The position numbers and the translations under genes are program-made. Positions 5,151 to 6,558 of a DNA stretch of 6,558 nucleotides are shown piece by piece. The notes beneath the pieces were generated by a model. That model made no database searches and was not told the DNA's origin. It was given only the letters and a program-made list of their open reading frames with translations. Positions within the stretch are counted from its first letter, which is position 1, and each line of letters opens with the position of its first letter. Source of the DNA: CAZAGD01 sp964484485 (GTDB lineage: Bacteria; Desulfobacterota; SM23-61); NCBI GenBank assembly GCA_964484485.1, contig CAZAGD010000092.1:1-6558 (forward strand). Direction: 5' to 3'.

Positions 5151-6558
5151 TTATTGATTTGCTTTCCATACTCGGCAGAGAATAGCCCTCACCTGAGGTA
5201 CGCCAACCACCGGATCATAAGGAGGGTCAAGCGAAACGAGGGCATTAATATTCGACTCAAAGCATCCATACTCAGGTTTAGGTTTTTCTGGAAACCACCA
5301 GGCATGAGGACCAGCCACCACGTCCGGATGAAGGTCAGGAATTAACTGCGCCCGGTATTTCAGACGCCATTTCCCTGCGGATTGGGGAGTCTCTAAGAAG
5401 ACCCAATCACCATCTTTAATGCCTAAAGACGTGGCTTTATCAGAATTAATTTGCAAATAAGGTTCAGGTGTTAATTGGCGCTGCCTCTTGATCTGCCTTC
5501 CTTCACTGTGCATATAGCCATGGATGCGGTAATGGGTATAAATAAAAGGAAATTTTTTAAAGAGTTCAGGCGTACGCACCGGACTCTGGGGAGGTTCAAC
5601 ATAGACCGGCAATGGATCCACGCCCATAGCCTCAAATATTTGCGAGTAAAGCTCAACTTTGCCGCTGGGGGTATTGAAAGGAGGTGTGCTTGTTTTATAA
5701 CGCTCGTATCCCCGAGGAAAAGTCAAAGTACTGTTCGGCTTCTGCAAAAGCTGCGCAAAAGTAATCCCTTGATACTGCAACATCCAGTTAAAGTAATCCT
5801 CCAAGGTTTCCCATGGCCTTACATCCATGCCCATTCTCTTAGCAATTTCAATGGCTACTTCCCGGTCATCTCGGCTTTCTCCTCTTGGTTCTACAACTCT
5901 CCTTACCGCTGTAACTGTGCTGGCCGGATGTCCAAAAGCCTCCACTAATTGATCACATTCTGGATAGAAGGCGGCCGGCAGAACAATATCGGCCAATTCT
6001 GCCGTGGGCGTCATAAAGAGTTCAGAAACAAAAAAGAAATCCAGCTTGTTCTTGAGGATATTCCAAATACGTTGGTTATCCATTTCCGCTACAATTAAAT
6101 TGTCCGCCACGCACCACATGGCCCGCACTTTCCCTTCCTCCATTGCCCGAATGGTAGAGGGAATATGACAAATGGCCCGTTTATGCATCAAAGGATATTC
6201 CTTAGCCCCCAGGCGCTTCTCATTAATAGCTGCTGGCGGTTTTACTCCCCAAAACATCAAATAGGGATGCCACATGAGGGCTTCTCTAAACGTTCGATAG
6301 TAAAGAATGTTACCGCCTTTGGCATCTACATTGCCAGTAATCCCTACCAAAATAGAAATAGCCCGGCAAGTCTGGGTAGAGGTAATTTGCTGCGCCCCTG
6401 ACCCTAAACGGATATAGATACATCCGGGCTTATCCAAGGCATAAATACGCGCCGCCTCAATAATCTCTTCTTTAGACAAGCCCGTTACTTGCGCGGCCCA
6501 TGCAGGAGTATATTTCTGGACATGGTCCTTAAGCCGATCAAACCCAAAACAGTATTGC
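5151..6558 (-). CDS. Molybdopterin oxidoreductase, catalytic subunit (C-terminal part; start outside window)
   Basis: The reading frame is open to the window edge, giving 468 residues that begin 'QYCFGFDRLKDHVQKYTPAW'. This matches the 'F...K.HV..YTP' region found inside DMSO-reductase-superfamily enzymes, so the gene is truncated by the window and a TTG at 6479 is not its start. Fragment residues 1-300 belong to the molybdopterin core: 'GLSKEEIIEAARIYA', 'LVGITGNVDAKGG' (70-82), 'ELFMTPTAELADIVLPAA' and 'PRGESRDDREVA'. Residues about 337-466 are the C-terminal dinucleotide-binding domain, with 'HSEGRQIKR', 'LQINSDKATSLGIKDGDWV' and a terminal 'GPHAWWFPE...SNINAL...' block. That ending recalls the acetylene hydratase/thiosulfate-polysulfide reductase branch, but the substrate cannot be fixed. 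The iron-sulfur motif and the molybdenum ligand would lie in the missing N-terminal part. The family is confident; the reaction is unknown. The SCP2-like gene follows after 20 bases. Confidence 0.93.
   Translation of the reverse strand, partial: QYCFGFDRLKDHVQKYTPAWAAQVTGLSKEEIIEAARIYALDKPGCIYIRLGSGAQQITSTQTCRAISILVGITGNVDAKGGNILYYRTFREALMWHPYLMFWGVKPPAAINEKRLGAKEYPLMHKRAICHIPSTIRAMEEGKVRAMWCVADNLIVAEMDNQRIWNILKNKLDFFFVSELFMTPTAELADIVLPAAFYPECDQLVEAFGHPASTVTAVRRVVEPRGESRDDREVAIEIAKRMGMDVRPWETLEDYFNWMLQYQGITFAQLLQKPNSTLTFPRGYERYKTSTPPFNTPSGKVELYSQIFEAMGVDPLPVYVEPPQSPVRTPELFKKFPFIYTHYRIHGYMHSEGRQIKRQRQLTPEPYLQINSDKATSLGIKDGDWVFLETPQSAGKWRLKYRAQLIPDLHPDVVAGPHAWWFPEKPKPEYGCFESNINALVSLDPPYDPVVGVPQVRAILCRVWKANQ

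Noticed and set aside
5088..5345. Plus-strand open frame of 85 codons spanning the gap between two minus-strand genes
   Set aside because: It overlaps the ends of both genes antisense and shows no recognisable sequence.
5471..5656. Minus-strand frame of 61 codons in another register
   Set aside because: It overlaps the molybdoenzyme out of frame, and the main frame shows family conservation across the whole interval.
5475..5948. Plus-strand open frame of 157 codons
   Set aside because: It lies antisense inside the molybdopterin oxidoreductase, whose frame matches the family throughout. Its translation shows no domain and looks like a shadow of the coding strand.
6165..6401. Plus-strand open frame of 78 codons
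   Set aside because: Antisense shadow of the molybdoenzyme.

Overview
The window carries five protein-coding genes, all on the minus strand, so transcription runs from high to low coordinates. Base composition is moderately AT-rich. A DMSO-reductase-superfamily molybdoenzyme, a P1B-type copper ATPase, an Slp-type lipoprotein and a secreted protein point to a Gram-negative, probably anaerobic bacterium. A Desulfobacterota-like source fits best, but this is inference from gene content and not a taxonomic assignment.

In order of transcription: (1) 6558-5151 is the C-terminal 468 residues of a molybdopterin oxidoreductase whose start lies outside the window. (2) Twenty bases downstream, behind a strong ribosome binding site, 5130-4531 encodes a 199-residue protein whose C-terminal half looks like an SCP2 (sterol carrier protein 2) lipid-binding domain. 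These two genes are probably co-transcribed. (3) After 121 bp containing a good sigma-70-like promoter, 4409-1935 encodes a complete CopA-type Cu(I)-exporting ATPase with two heavy-metal-binding domains. (4) A 613-bp noncoding stretch (1322-1934) holds a GC-rich hairpin in a purine-biased tract, a MITE-like imperfect inverted-repeat element with a possible 7-bp target duplication, and a candidate promoter. (5) 1321-899 encodes a small secreted protein of unknown function, followed by a likely terminator. (6) After a second AT-rich gap, 570-28 encodes an Slp-family outer-membrane lipoprotein with a remarkable tyrosine/histidine-rich C-terminal tail.

The genes do not form one obvious pathway. 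The molybdoenzyme and SCP2-like gene look like one unit. The copper pump looks like its own unit, with no CopZ, CsoR or CueR beside it. The two envelope proteins each sit behind their own intergenic region. I do not see a CRISPR array, tRNA, rRNA, transposase or prophage gene. The points most worth following are the molybdoenzyme/SCP2 pairing, the Tyr/His tail of the Slp protein, and the MITE-like element next to the promoter of the unknown secreted protein.
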